Positions 33,588 to 45,924 of a stretch of 64,000 nt of DNA are shown here, one piece after another. A model generated the notes under the pieces. It saw only the letters and a program-made list of their open reading frames with translations. It was not told where the DNA came from and ran no database searches. Within the stretch, counting starts at the first letter, position 1, and each line of letters opens with the position of its first letter. Source of the stretch: Acorus gramineus (taxonomy: Eukaryota > Streptophyta > Magnoliopsida > Acorales > Acoraceae); contig CM060851.1 of the NCBI GenBank assembly GCA_030737835.1, forward strand, positions 9,791,611-9,855,610, given 5' to 3'. The translations under genes were made by a program, and so were the position numbers.

Positions 33588-35350
33588 CACTACAAGAAAA
33601 CGGGGTTTACCGACGACCAGTACTGTCGCTTAAAATAGCAAAAGTCTTCACTATTTCTTTACCGACGTCCCGGTATGCCATCACTCGTCGTCGCTAATTT
33701 ACTCATCGCTAAAGGTAAAGGCGATATTAACGCCATTTACAAGGTCATTAACGGAGAGAGTAGATAATTATTTTTCAGATGGGCGAGGAGGCGACGACTG
33801 ATTGGGGCTAGGCGTCGACAGATGGGGCGAGGCAGGGAATGAGCTGATCGGGCGAGGCAGGGGTCGAGGTGAAAGTGAGAATGGGCAATAGTTAGATTAG
33901 GGTATAAAAACAAAAACAACCGGCGTAATTTTTTTCTTAATTCACACTATTAGCGATGGTTGGGATTCGGCCGTCGCTATTGGTGGCATCAGCGATGGCC
34001 TAACCCTTCCGTATCGTAGAAACGAAGTAACATTAAGTTAATAGCAGCACTATAGCGACGGCCAAAATCTGTCCGTCTCTAAAGATACTTTTAGCGATGT
34101 TTCTAACCGTCACTAATCCATAACACTGTATAGTAGGGTTATTCTAAGAGGTTTTTAGCAACAGCCGTTGTTTCTGCATTCATGTTAGTGACGGTGTTTC
34201 TTATGACCGTCAGTAATAGGCGTCACTAAAGGCTCTTTTTCTTGTAGTGCCTAAATATTCCTTCATCTTTCAAAAATTTGAGATAACACATGTAAGATTA
34301 TATAAAACTTTAGATTGTAATGTTTTTTTTTCTTGGATAAAATTTAGATTATTGTTAGAATTTTTTAGTTGTGTTTTTTATTAATAGAGATGAAGTGGTA
34401 TATTTTTGTATTTCAAGTTCTATTTTTTGTAATTAATGTGGAATCCATGATTTCATTAATTTTTTTAACATATTATTTAATGTATATGGAAGTTGAGTGG
34501 TCACCATGATTTTACAAGTAAAACTATATTCTTTTATTATAGAGAAATTAAATTTAACTTCTACTTTTAGAAGGGGTATTTTTAAAAATTACGTAGCAAA
34601 AAGTTATTTTACAGCTTACTCTAATAAACATTCACAACTGCTTATTCTTTGTTTTTCAACAACTACAACAAATATGTCAACTGCTTATTAGAAAAGTTAT
34701 AATCTATAATCCATCAATCATAATCTATAATCTGTAAATTTAAGAAACAACAAACATGACCTTAGGGTAGGGGTGCTTTTCAAATAATAACTTATGGATT
34801 ATTTAAAAAAAAAATATGTTGGACATTACTACCATTCACTTTATTTACTAAGGATCAGCTTTAAATATGTAGATTATAGCTAGAATTTCATCTTCCAAAA
34901 ATTTGAGATAACTCATATAAGATTAAAACTTTAGATAATATTTTTTTTTTTGCTCGGATAAAATTTGGATTATAGCTAGAATATTTTAGTTGTGTTTTTT
35001 ATTAATAGAGATCAAGTTCTATGTTTTTGTCTTTTAAGTTCTATTTTTTAATTAATGTGGAATTCTAGATTTTATTAATTTTTTACATATTATTTAATGT
35101 GAATGGAATATGAGTGGGTCACCTTTATTTTATAAGTAAAACCACATTCTTTCATCACAGAGAAATTAAATTTAACTTCTACTTTTAGAAGGGGTATTTT
35201 TGGACAATTACATAGCAAATAACTATTTTATGACTTATTCTAATAAACATCAACAACTACAACAAACATGTCAATTGCTTTTCATAAAAGTAATAATTTT
35301 TAATCTATAAGTTATAATATATAATCCATAAATTTAAGCTACAACAAACA
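33400..35350. repeat. Two-copy tandem repeat split by a CACTA element
   Basis: A unit of about 0.6-0.7 kb occurs twice. Copy 1 is about 33460-34760 including the CACTA element (33588-34249). Copy 2 is about 34760-35350. Shared words include CACTTTATTTGCTAAGGA / CACTTTATTTACTAAGGA, CAAAAATTTGAGATAAC and AAATTAAATTTAACTTCTAC. The units are non-coding and ~80-85% alike by eye. Confidence 0.7.
33588..34249. mobile_element. Non-autonomous CACTA (En/Spm) element
   Basis: It starts CACTACAAGAAAA and ends TTTTTCTTGTAGTG, a 12-13-bp inverted terminal repeat with the hallmark CACTA. The interior carries many AGCGACGG / CCGTCGCT-like subterminal repeats. It is 662 bp and encodes no transposase. Flanking triplets are TCT and CCT, so the expected 3-bp duplication is matched in two of three bases. 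It interrupts copy 1 of a tandem repeat. Confidence 0.85.
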
Positions 35351-35359
35351 TAGCCAAGG

Positions 35360-37130
35360 AGTAGAAAAAATGAGTCTGCGGTCAAAATCGATACTCTGAA
35401 TCATCAACACATATTTTCATGCATTTTATCAAAACTAGTTAAATGTACATGCAAATGCGTGTGTTTGAAAGTCATTGTAAGCCAAATGAATGAAACCAAG
35501 TGATTCTGCAATTTTATCGCACTCCCAGACAGATATATGCAAATTGAAACACATTTGTTTAAATGAACATGGTGTATGGACCTGGTTATAAATCAACAAA
35601 TCTGTATTAGGGACCTGTTTGTAACATACGTAGGGGTCTGTTTGTGAAACTCGTAGACCCTATAGTCTATCTGCAAAGCTCGAATAGGTGATTTTTTTTT
35701 TTACAGTGCTGCTACCTATGCCTCAGAAATTAGGCCCGGTGAACCCCAATAGGTGCCACTCTTCTATTGGTTCTCTGTTTAACTTTTTCAAACCACCAAA
35801 ATGACAATGACATGACTACCCTTATAAGATTTTTAAAAATGGGCTTTAACTAACTAATATCACCATTAATGCTTGGAACCCCAAAAAAAGGGGGGATCAT
35901 TGAATCATCTCCCCATCATTAATCCTCGTAACAGAATCCTAAAAAAACGGGGATCATTAAATCCTCTCCACTGACTGAACATATTCCAAATAAAAAATTT
36001 AAAACTTAGGTTGGGAAAAACCATACGAACAAAAAGAAAAACAAATTCGATTATGAAGAGTTCATATCATCTGATTCTCTTCCCAAAACAAATTGTCAAC
36101 AATGGCAAAAAAAAAAATATTAGATTTCTAACCACAATCGAAACTTCACCGTCGCAGTTTTTTTTTTGGGGGGGCGATATAAACATATCAATTTAGATTA
36201 ATTTTTTACACTTCTTATAAGACGAAATATCTGGTTTTCAAAATTAAATATGAAACGATTCCCTTCCATTTTCTGGTCTCCTGTTAATCTGATTGAATTT
36301 GAAATCCATTTGAAAAATCAGTGTTTCAGATACGTGCATCTGAAATCTAAAAAAAGATTGGTTTGAAATCAGTGTTTCAGATACATGTATCTGAGTCCAA
36401 ACAAAATCTGAATTTGTTTTCTTTAGGTTTGGAAGCATGCGCTAAATCTCTAATATATAACGAAATTGTTTGTGCTACAATATTGTCTTTGTCTACCAAT
36501 GTATCTAGATTAAAGGAAAAAAATTAACATTTTTCAATTGTTTTAGGGTTTCTCGTGTACATAGTTCATTTTCCGAGGAAACAAAAAACCAATGAACGAA
36601 TACATAAGTCAAAGACATATATCTAAAAATGTATATAATATGCAATTGTTTCTTAATTCAGTGAAACAAAATCTGATTGAATGAGCAATTGAAAATAACC
36701 AAATGAAATGTTTGAAATGTCATATAAATGTAGATCATGTATTATTATCTTATATTTGATAATTAGAATATATTGGTTTGATAAAAATATCTTAATGTTT
36801 TTGTAAACAATGTATGTATCTGAATCAACTATATCTGTATCTAAAAACCTGTTAACCAAATATGTCTGAATCTGAAGCATTTATGTAGAAACAGAGATCC
36901 CATTAGTCACATTACATGCTATTAAGAAGTTGTGTGTGCCATGAATCCAAATGTAAAGTGTATTAATATCTTCAAACTTATAATTTGGAATACTCAACTG
37001 TATTTGAAATGTTGTACTCATGTTCTATAAAACATATCTAAATCCCTTGATGAAAATATCTTAATGTTTTTGTAAACACTTTATGTATTGTATCTGAAAT
37101 TGTTGTATAAAACATGTTAATCAACCATGT
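35360..37130. other. AT-rich interval, no gene recognised
   Basis: Short simple frames only. AGTGTTTCAGATAC(G/A)TG(C/T)ATCTGA occurs twice at about 36320-36395, and GTATCTGA words recur for ~1.5 kb to the right, which may be subterminal repeats of an unrecognised element. Confidence 0.4.
35545..35695 (+). repeat. Dispersed repeat (partner at 40750-40905)
   Basis: The order TTGTTTAAATGAACA, GGACCTGGTTATAAATC and CGTAGACCCTATAG at this site matches TTGTTTAAATAAACA, GGATCTGATTATAAATC and GGTAGACCCTGGGT at 40765-40880 in the same orientation, with about 70% identity. Confidence 0.5.
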
Positions 37131-37133
37131 TCA

Positions 37134-37333
37134 TCAATTTGTTTCTAAAGCTTCTTTTGTTGCCACGATTTCCGTATCTTCAAAAATAAGTTGCATCTCG
37201 TATACATTTTGCTGACCAGCCACAACAAACAATTCATTCAGCAAATTAGCTTCCACATAACATGAATCATTGATGTCGTCCAAATGAATTGAGTCTTCGC
37301 ATGTGTCCTCCATAAAATCACCATCACTGCCTG
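37134..37333 (-). other. Orphan exon-like coding fragment, unidentified
   Basis: After a plausible acceptor (CCAGGCAG) the minus strand is open to a TGA at 37136-37134. It reads DGDFMEDTCEDSIHLDDIND, SCYVEANLLNELFVVA and EMQLIFEDTEIVATKEALET, an acidic segment with normal-looking codon use. I do not recognise the family. Acidic C-termini of this sort occur in transposon-encoded and transcription-associated plant proteins. It sits alone in AT-rich DNA and no other exon was found. Confidence 0.3.
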
Positions 37334-37339
37334 GTGAAA

Positions 37340-39300
37340 AATCAGAACATCAACCACATATTATCAAATTAAGATACAGTAATGTATCTGAAAATTCAAA
37401 TGTACAATTATGGTCTACATGCTACTGAGCACTGCACAGAAAATTCATAAAAGATCTTCAAAATACCAACAATAAGCAATTAGATATTAATCAGCTATAC
37501 ATTAATTAAATACATGGAAATATAAATAACAACCTTCAAAATGGGCTGGATATCAAATCCAGATACAGATGGATCTGGAATTTGAATTATCAAATACACA
37601 TTCTATACAAGTGAATGTGTATTGTATTTGAAAATCTTAAATTTGAATAAGTCGAATAATGCTGATACAAAGCTAAAAAATATCATAAATGACATATTAG
37701 GAATAATTATACACAAACACACAATAATAAAACGATTGTACAGATCATACTTGGTACACAACAATGCATATAAATCAAGATACAGGCCATGTATGTGAAT
37801 TTAATTTTAAATTCAGATTCAATACATGTATATATGATGATTCAAATGAATAACGAAAAATCAAAATAAACATAATTTATTCAGATCGAAAAAGGACTAG
37901 CCTGAATGGATCGCTATTATTTGTACCACAAACTGGTCACAAATAAAACTAAATGAATCAAATTCTTCTCTTCTCCACCGATCGAACTAAAACAAAAATA
38001 AAATTCGATGTTTGTTTCCAAATCCATCTGAAAACTAAAAAATTGTAAAATAATGTAATTTTTTGGATCAGAAAAAACCTAACCTGGATATATCAATTTC
38101 TATTTGCACCATAATCAGAACACAGAGGAAAAAAAATCGTGAATTCACCTCGTATACACCAATAAGATCTGAATTAGAAATGGAGAATCGTGAATTTTTT
38201 GAAAGTCAAATTGAAAACAAATATTAAAAAATGGAAAGATATCACAAATCATAACTACCGTGGGATTAGTGGGGTGGTTATACTAAAACGATTAATTAGG
38301 GAGGGGGGTAATATAGGTATTTCAAACTTGCCATCTCATGGGGCTTGGGATGGGGTCTATCAATTGGGGCCTAAAAATCATTATTGTTTTTTTATTATTA
38401 TTAGAACAGTGGGCACTCTCAGTGGTGAAGCCAGAAATTTGCTCGAGTGAGGGCAATATTTAACTAAATTTTTTATTTTCTTAATCGACAATTTGCATTT
38501 ACTGCTTTCTTAATCAAGATCCATTTTCACTAAACATAAAATAAAAAATTCAGGATTATAAGATGCATATAAAATACCAATAAAATTAATAAGAAAGCTA
38601 ATCATCATTTATAATTATTCAAAATATAAAGGAGAAATTAATTAGGGGTCCCTGTGATTACCCATTTAATTTTTTAGATCCATGGAACTTTTTAAGTTTT
38701 TTTTAGGTTCCTAAGGCATTGCAAAATTATCTTTAGGTCTCTCCAGCCAGATGTTGTTCAAAAATATCAAAAATGCTTTCGCCCATTTTTGTGAAAGTTA
38801 ACAATGTACTAGGGAGTGTTAACAGTGTACTGGATATACCTAACAATGCACTGGAGAATGTTTACAGTGTATTGAAATAATTGGACATGAGACATTTTAT
38901 GTAAATGTTAACAATGTAATGAGGAGCGTTAACAGTTTACTAAAATAATTCAGTGATGGCATTTTCGATATTTTTTAATAGCAACCGGCTGTAAGGACCT
39001 AAAGATAATTTTTCATCCTCTTAGGGACCTAAAAAAACTTGAAAAATTTCATGGATCTAAAAATAATAAACATGTGACTATAAGGACCCCTAATTAATTT
39101 TCCCAAATATAAAATATAATTGCATATGAACTTGATAGTGTTATTTTATTTTTCTAGGATGAGACAGAGAGAAGATATACTGAACAGAGAGACTAGAAAG
39201 AGTGACTGAAAGATTTTTCTTGTTTGCTATATACATAGATCAAAAGGAGAGGGAGGGAGGAAGAGAAAAAAAATCAATCTCAAAACCAAATATTATTACT
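37340..39300. other. AT-rich interval, no gene recognised
   Basis: It holds GTATCTGAA-like words to about 37830, a slightly GC-richer patch near 38270-38400, and AACAATGTACTGG-type repeats at about 38800-38940. Confidence 0.4.
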
Positions 39301-39304
39301 ATAT

Positions 39305-40190
39305 TTGAGGTCAAGTTCTTTCTTTGATAAGGTATGGCAACATAGTAGGTACTCTGTCAGTCGAAAAATTATGTTGGCTTTTATGCTTTGGCATATTTGG
39401 AAAAGTAGGAATGAGTGGCTCTTTAAACAGAAATCTATTCAGTCTTGTATAATTGTGTCAAAAGCATTAGTCCATGTACGTGAGTGCTTGGAGAAATTGG
39501 TGACTGGTACAGATGACAGAATCCTTTTAGTGGACGCACACTTAAAGTATCAAGAGCCCTCATTGTCGGGAGTTCTATTGCAGTTGACAGGGGATCAATT
39601 AGAAATTCTTCTAGTTCTTATAGATGGAAGTGCAAATTTGCAGGGTTATGGGGCTGGTGCTGCTTTTTTTGTTAGTTCAGCCTACTCCCTTTAAAATTTT
39701 AGGAGCGGGATATGCGAGTTGGCCATGGGCTTCCCCATTTCGAATGGAGGTTGAAGCGATCAAGATGGGAGTTAAAGCAGCCCGGGATGTTGGAGCAAAA
39801 CGACTATGGGTCTACTCATATTGCTTACCAGTGATTCAAATATATACTTCAATCGGGTAGGGTGGTTTATGCACTCCACAAATCCTAGATATTGTCCATG
39901 ACATTTATCAAATTGCTAAAAATGCAGATATAGAATTTTGCAAGGTTCTTCGAGACATGGTATGTGCACCGGAGAAGTTGGCGCGCTATGCTCATGGAGG
40001 GTTGGAGTCAAAATGGACTCAGCAGTTGCAGGATCCAGTTATAAGGAAAATTAGCCCGCTCATATATAGTGTACATGACTATGTAAACTTTGTACAAAGT
40101 TTTGTATTGACGACTTCGCCTCCTTTTGTATCTAATTTTGTTGAAATATTAAAAGCCTGAAATAGGCCACCTTGAAAAAAAAAATTAAGT
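39305..40190 (+). pseudogene. LINE C-terminal RNase H-like fragment
   Basis: The first part (IMLAFMLWHIWKSRNEWLFK) is the stretch usually found after the zf-RVT region of plant L1 elements. It is followed by an RNase H-like domain (LIDGSANLQGYGAGAAFFVS, then SPFRMEVEAIKMGVKAARDV). A frameshift near 39680, a stop near 39858 and another frame change break it. The usual SD catalytic aspartate is a tyrosine (VYSYCLPVI). The frame ends at 40158-40160 and an A-run at about 40175-40185 could be the poly-A tail. It is 5-prime truncated, as is normal for LINE insertions. Confidence 0.75.
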
Positions 40191-41128
40191 TAATTAGGGT
40201 TAAAAATAAGTTAAAAGAGGAGATATAATACACATCATCATTTTATGTTGCTTTTGTAAATCAGAACGACAATACTAAGAATTCAGTGGGTATCTATATA
40301 AAAGTATGCTAACCATTATCCACTATTATATGATTGTTATTATGTAAAAGTTGTAAAACAAATTGCTAGGGTGATGAACATTTTTACGTAGATGTGGTTG
40401 GATGGATTAGTTAAATAAGATTCTTCCATGTTTAAAAATTAAGAAACTAAATACCACACATAAATATCAATAAACTATTTAGGTAACATTTAATTAATGC
40501 TTCATTTGATCAATTAAAAATCAAAATCATCCATTTTTAACTCAACCGTACAACTATATATAGCTAAAAAGTTGACTGGGTCAGCCAACATTTTAGCATA
40601 AAGTGTTAATTATTTTGTATCAGTTTAGTTTTAAAAAAATCATCTATACTAGCCGAACACAACAACAACAATTAGATAAAACGGTGAGTGGGCCAGTGGG
40701 GGCAGCTGCCCCCACTGAGCCCCATGTAGCTCCACCATGGTCAAGAGCCCAATGGAAGTGTATTTGTTTAAATAAACACATTGTAACTTGTAAGGGATCT
40801 GATTATAAATCTGAAAATCTGGATCAAAGATCTATTTGTAGCGCAGACAGGGTCAGGCTATGAAATTGGTAGACCCTGGGTCGATATGCAAATAGCCTGA
40901 AAATGTGTTTATTCTGGGTTCTAATACACAACAAATTTATCATGTTATCCTCAGTCTCTGAAGGGCATGATTATCGAATCCATTGGCCAAATTTGTGTTC
41001 ATTGTAACACTTTATAGATAGTTTAGATACAGATACGTGTACCTCAGAAATAGTAAACAACTCTATCTTGTTTTCACCATTATTCAACATCTGGATAGCA
41101 TCATTGAGTATGTCCCCAATCCTCCCCA
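40191..41128. other. AT-rich spacer with a dispersed repeat copy
   Basis: It carries the partner of the 35545-35695 repeat at about 40750-40905. GTGGGGGCAGCTGCCCCCAC at about 40697-40716 is a near-perfect GC-rich palindrome. No gene was recognised. Confidence 0.5.
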
Positions 41129-41131
41129 TTA

Positions 41132-42355
41132 GAGCATCTCCAACTAGGATGCATATCTTCAAAATGCATCCCGAGGAGGCTCCAACCGAGCTGTATTTAC
41201 AGCTCTAAAATACATACGAAAGGGATTTTGCTGCAAATATGCAGCTCGGACGGATGAAATGCATACTGACTGCATTTCACTGTTCATTCTATTTAAAACC
41301 CCTAAATACCCTCCCCCAATGCATATAATTTTTTTTTATTCCATTTGTATCCTTCATATCATAAATTCAATTATTAACTCTTTGTAAGTTAAGTTTTAAT
41401 CTACCCCTTATTAATTTATTAATATTATATTATTAGAAAGTTCTCGTCAAGACCTTCAAAATGAGTCTAATATTGATTAAGTTATTACGCATTCATTTTA
41501 ATTAATTATTTCATATTAATTAATTTTATATGTATTACTTGATATTATAGTAAGTCATGCAATTAAAAATTTAAAAAACTTTTTTATTTTAAAATAATTC
41601 AAATAACAATTTTCATATATTAACTGAATAAGCACTGAAATTGAGATACATTAAGCTTAGATTGATACATCGAACTTAAAATAAAAATATTACATCGGTT
41701 CATTGCCACGTCTTTTCCATAGATGTCCAATCATTGCATTTCGAAGTGTAAAATAAACATGTTTGTCTTTGATTCTTCTATTTTGAGAAAAAAATCTATT
41801 TTCAAAAGAAAAAATAACAAATTATAAATAAAAACACTAGCAACCATGATGTAAGAGGATCATCATAAAAAACTAGTGGTCAAGATGGATCCATAGGAGG
41901 TGATATGCAGAAGGTAATGAGTGGTCTGTTTGGAGAAACAAATTACGGAAGTGAATACGGAAGAGGTTAGTATGAAAGTAGTGGTCATGGAGGAGGAAGT
42001 GGATTCAACGATGATTTACCAGAGTATTAGCATTTTTCTGTATCTTATCAGCTTTTTTTTTTTTTTTATGTATTCTTCTTTCTTGTTGTTGTTTTCCTTG
42101 GAGCGGGTTAAATAGATCCCCAATTTAGTTTGAAAAAAATTTGTTAAATTTAATAATATTATATTAATTATTTGTATATTAAAATTTAAAAAATAAATAA
42201 ATAATATTAATTTAATTAATTTTATATTCATTATTATCTTATTATTTAAGTTAATATTTATAAATTAAAAAAAATTAAAGGTAAAAATGGAGGCGCCCCC
42301 CCCCCCCCCCCTATTTCTCTCAAATTGAGCCAACCAGCCATGGTTGAAGATGCTC
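41132..42355 (-). mobile_element. PIF/Harbinger deletion derivative
   Basis: The ends GAGCATCTCCAAC and the reverse complement of GAGCATCTTCAACC are flanked by TTA on both sides (41129-41131 and 42356-42358), the PIF/Harbinger signature. GAGCATCTCCAAC is a very common Tourist-type terminus. Inside, at about 41700-41788 on the minus strand, a frame reads KHVYFTLRNAMIGHLWKRRG, which resembles the extreme C-terminus of HARBI1-like transposases. The element (1224 bp) is therefore probably an internally deleted former autonomous copy. A run of about 18 C near 42295-42312 lies close to the right end. Confidence 0.75.
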
Positions 42356-42869
42356 TTAGAATTCAGATTTGATGAGGTTCTCATTCTCTTGATTACATTG
42401 TTTTCTTGTTTTTTATATATGATCAATAATATAAAAAAAATCATTATATTGAACCATTATTAACATGATGCGCCATTAAGGAATGTTGCAACCTTTTGAA
42501 TTTTCTTTTAAAAACATTAAATATCACCTTTTATTATGAGAATAAAATATATTTTCTTTTTTACACTAGTTACTTTTCTCAGTTTTTAAAACTTATTAAT
42601 TTTTTTTTAAAACCTCTATAAAAATCTTGACTACGCCAATAAGTTGATACACTCTAAAATTCGTCTTTAGACGGCTAATGGAACATGACTAGCTCCTTAA
42701 TAAAAGAGCTCTTGATCCAAGGTTCTCTCACCAGAAAAAATGTTTAAGACAAACTCCATGCAACACGATACATATGACACTCCCTAATCCCACCCAAATC
42801 TCACTGTCCAAAATTTAATCCTCCTACAATTATAGTACGGGCACATCTATTCCCACCCATCCATTTGCT

Positions 42870-43330
42870 TACCCCACCGCCCGCCAAATTTTTTATTTTG
42901 GAAACCATTATCCCCACCAAAATAAACAGAATCCAACGATGAGGAGCATAGCCAGCCTCTGTCGGCCACCATCGGCACCCTTGGCGCTGTTGGCCTCCTC
43001 TCCAATGAGATCATCATCTCCACCACTGAAGACAAAGCTGAAGCACTGCTGCACAGTTCGGAATCGATTTGAAGCTCATCAATGCCAAGCTTGAGAAGGT
43101 GGTGTTTCCACTGCAGGAGTTCCTCTTAGGGGCACCTGTAGAGATGGAGGAGACGAGAACAACAAAGGAGCACCATCACCACCACCACCACTAGAGGACC
43201 TCACTTGGGGAGCTATTTATGAGGGCGAAGGAGGAGCCGATGAGAAAGGCCAATGAAGCGGCGACGAAGAGGGTGGCGACGGAGAATACATCGACGGCAA
43301 AATAGATCACTGAAGGGTCGCGCAGGCGCT
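42870..43330 (+). pseudogene. Decayed gene fragment, unidentified
   Basis: Across one frameshift the plus strand reads TIGTLGAVGLLSNEIIISTT, EDKAEALLHSS and then IDLKLINAKLEKVVFPLQEF, LLGAPVEMEETRTT. These look like real coding sequence, with a (CAC)n His run near 43175-43195, and are more GC-rich than the surroundings. The frameshift lies near 43055-43065 and stops follow. I do not recognise the family. Confidence 0.35.
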
Positions 43331-43399
43331 GGCAGCGAGGGTGACAAGCGAAGAAGAAGAGGAGAGAAAATTTGTGAAAAATGAGGGTGGTTGGTTTAG

Positions 43400-43900
43400 G
43401 GTTTGGTGTGTTATGTATATATGGTGGTGTGCTAAGAAATAATCAAAAGAGTGAATGGTGGGTTAAATAGGACGGTGGGATAAGTTATTAGGGTGATGGG
43501 CTAATAGTAATCATTATGCTTTGGTATCAAAATTTTTAATTTCATTACATGATTTACTTTTATCATTCAATTACACGATTAAAGTTCATTCCTTCAAAAC
43601 AAGTGAAAACCAATAGTTCCCTTCTTTTCATTTCCCCACCATTTCAATAATGTCATCCCATTACTCTTCTTTACTTTCACCTTTTTTTATTTTTGATGAA
43701 CTGGTAGACAATTGCTATCCGAATATCATTGATTGAACGAGGTTACAATATCCAAACATAAAACAATGACAACATAAGATACTTACAAGCTACGGAAAAT
43801 AGATGAGATATCTACATCCCACCAAAAGACAAGCTACCAAACCTACATCGTGCGGGAAACAACGCGCTCTATGTCATTCGATCGTATTGGCTCCAACGAT
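43400..43900. other. Spacer at the 3-prime side of the CCHC/DUF4283 ORF
   Basis: No coding sequence recognised; it may include the 3-prime untranslated part of the minus-strand LINE-like element. Confidence 0.4.
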
Positions 43901-43904
43901 GAAT

Positions 43905-45924
43905 TTACCCCAGTCTCTGATGAAACCATCTGTGGTATCCCACAGGTTTTCCTTGTAGAAACGCTGACCTCGGAATAACACCGAATTCCTTGTGAGCCAA
44001 ATCACCCAAAGTCCGACCGGCACCACCATCATTAAAAGCCTCGCGAATCAGGTCCACAAACCGTCTTTGCTCATCTCTGCGAACAATCATGTCGATTGAT
44101 CTCGCCCGCCAGCAAATAATAATGGCCCCTTCCGACATAGTCTGAGGCGGGGGCACACCACAACCCTGCGCGACCTCAACGATGCTGCCCCCGTCCTCCG
44201 ACATCAAGTGAGACATCCAAATGCTCACTGCCTGAACTGCACCTTCAAGCCTGTGCATTGTATCAACTCAACCTGTATCTTCACCCGATATCGCCATCTT
44301 CAACTGTGCCATCCCCGGAGGGGCCAATACTTCCGCATTCACTTCTGTAGCTGCTCCCATCAGACTTCCACGACGCTTGACAGACAAAACCTCAATGGGC
44401 CGCGAAACCTCGAGCGTGGGCGAGGCCGGAGGAGCATCCCTCCCAGATAAGACGCCCGTGAACCCAAAAGTGTCATAACCTTCTTTGACTTTGCAAAACA
44501 AATCTCCCCGGGTAATCGGATCCGACCCCCACCCAAACGAAGCCCATTTAGAGACCCCGACTCCATGCCCATCATCAAAACCCGGATCTGATCTTGCCAT
44601 ATCCATCGGAGACTGTTCCAACTCCTTGTACGACGCAACCTCCACCGAAGGAGATGACTTAACAGGTGCCGAGGAGCCAATCCCCACCTTACCCGTTGTG
44701 GGAGGGTGAGCCTGTGCCAGCGCAACGTCCACAACAGCTACATTTCCTGAATCGACTTTCTCCACTTCCATACTCTTCCTAACCAAACCAGAGACCTACG
44801 CCGAACCCGTACGCGGCCTGACACTGCGACATCGACCTTTCTTGAGACCTAAGCTCCCCGCCTTGGACCGACAATCCGAAGTGACATTCGAAACTGTCTT
44901 CCCCGCAACGATCGATGCACTCCAGTCCAATCCAGATGACCCCACCACCTCCGCCCAGGAACGCTTGATCCCCTCCCCTGCTTCCGATACGGAAATGCAG
45001 ATATCGAACCATTCTGAACGGCACGCCACCCGAATCGGCCCACATGGGGGTGGAGTGGCCGCTTCCAAGATCATTTCTTTGAAGAACATACCCTCCGAGT
45101 CCATATCAGCCTCCGTGATGTCGATGAGGGTGCCAAATTTCTCCACCAGCTCCGACACGCACCTGGCATCCATCCAGTGAAGGGGTAGCCTGGTCAGACG
45201 CACCTTCCACCAGCGTACCTTGACAGTCCACCCCCCCAAGTTCGGACTCCATCCCGATAGGGAGAAGGACACATCCCCATCAGACATGGATCCAGCTTTC
45301 AACATGTCATCCCTCACCATTGCGTTCGGGACACACACAATGAATGTACCTTCTCCAACCCGACGAACCCGAGTGCAAGCGTCCTTTCCCCAGCGAGAAC
45401 GGACCATCTCCTTAACCACTGCTAGCGAGGGCCGGCAATCACGCGCTATCGTCAAGACGCAGCCGTCTAGAAAGCGAGCCGCCGCAGACACCAATCGGGA
45501 TTCCGACAACCGAAAAAGGGGCCCCCGATGGCTTCGCTAGCAAAGCGTCAACCTTACTGACAAAAGGCGGACCTCTACCAAACCGACACGACCCCGCGCG
45601 GTGACCCACCTGTTTGCAGTTCCAGCACACGATAGGGTCCCGACAGTCTTTCCTCCAATGACCCCTGCCCAAGCAACGAAAGCATCTCAGTGAAGACTTC
45701 TCCTTCCGCGTGGAGAACGGACGATGATGCCTTGGCCTGACCACCTGCCAAGCCCCATCCTCCACGCTCTTCCCCGAGACTTGGGAACCCAAAATTGCCT
45801 TTCCCTTCGCATGAAACCTTCCTGCTCCACCACTCGCCACCCCACTCTTGCCGTCCCGTGACCTTGCACCTCCCTTTCCCTTCGCAGCTCTCTCGCCGGT
45901 CGCCATTAGACTTCTGCTTTTCAT
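43905..45924 (-). pseudogene. CCHC zinc-knuckle / DUF4283-like protein, LINE ORF1-like
   Basis: From 45924 the minus strand encodes a basic N-terminus and two CCHC knuckles (CFRCLGRGHWRKDC and CWNCKQVGHRAGSC). After a one-base frame change near 45510-45540, by a C4T5 run, it reads SAAARFLDGCVLTIARDCRP, GWTVKVRWWKVRLTRLPLHW and MDARCVSELVEKFG, a DUF4283-like RNA-binding fold. The frame continues past a TAG at 44796-44798 and a TGA near 44268 to 43905. Knuckles before DUF4283 is the reverse of the standard L1 order, but the combination is familiar from plant LINE-associated and uncharacterised proteins. It is far more GC-rich than its surroundings. The three breaks mark it as a recent pseudogene, unless the frameshift is a sequencing error. 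No reverse transcriptase follows. Confidence 0.7.

Noticed and set aside
35735-38400. One large transposon with AGGCCC(G/C) ends
   Set aside because: TTAGGCCCGG near 35730 and the reverse complement of TTAGGCCCCAATTG near 38370 look like inverted ends, but no target duplication of any usual length matches.
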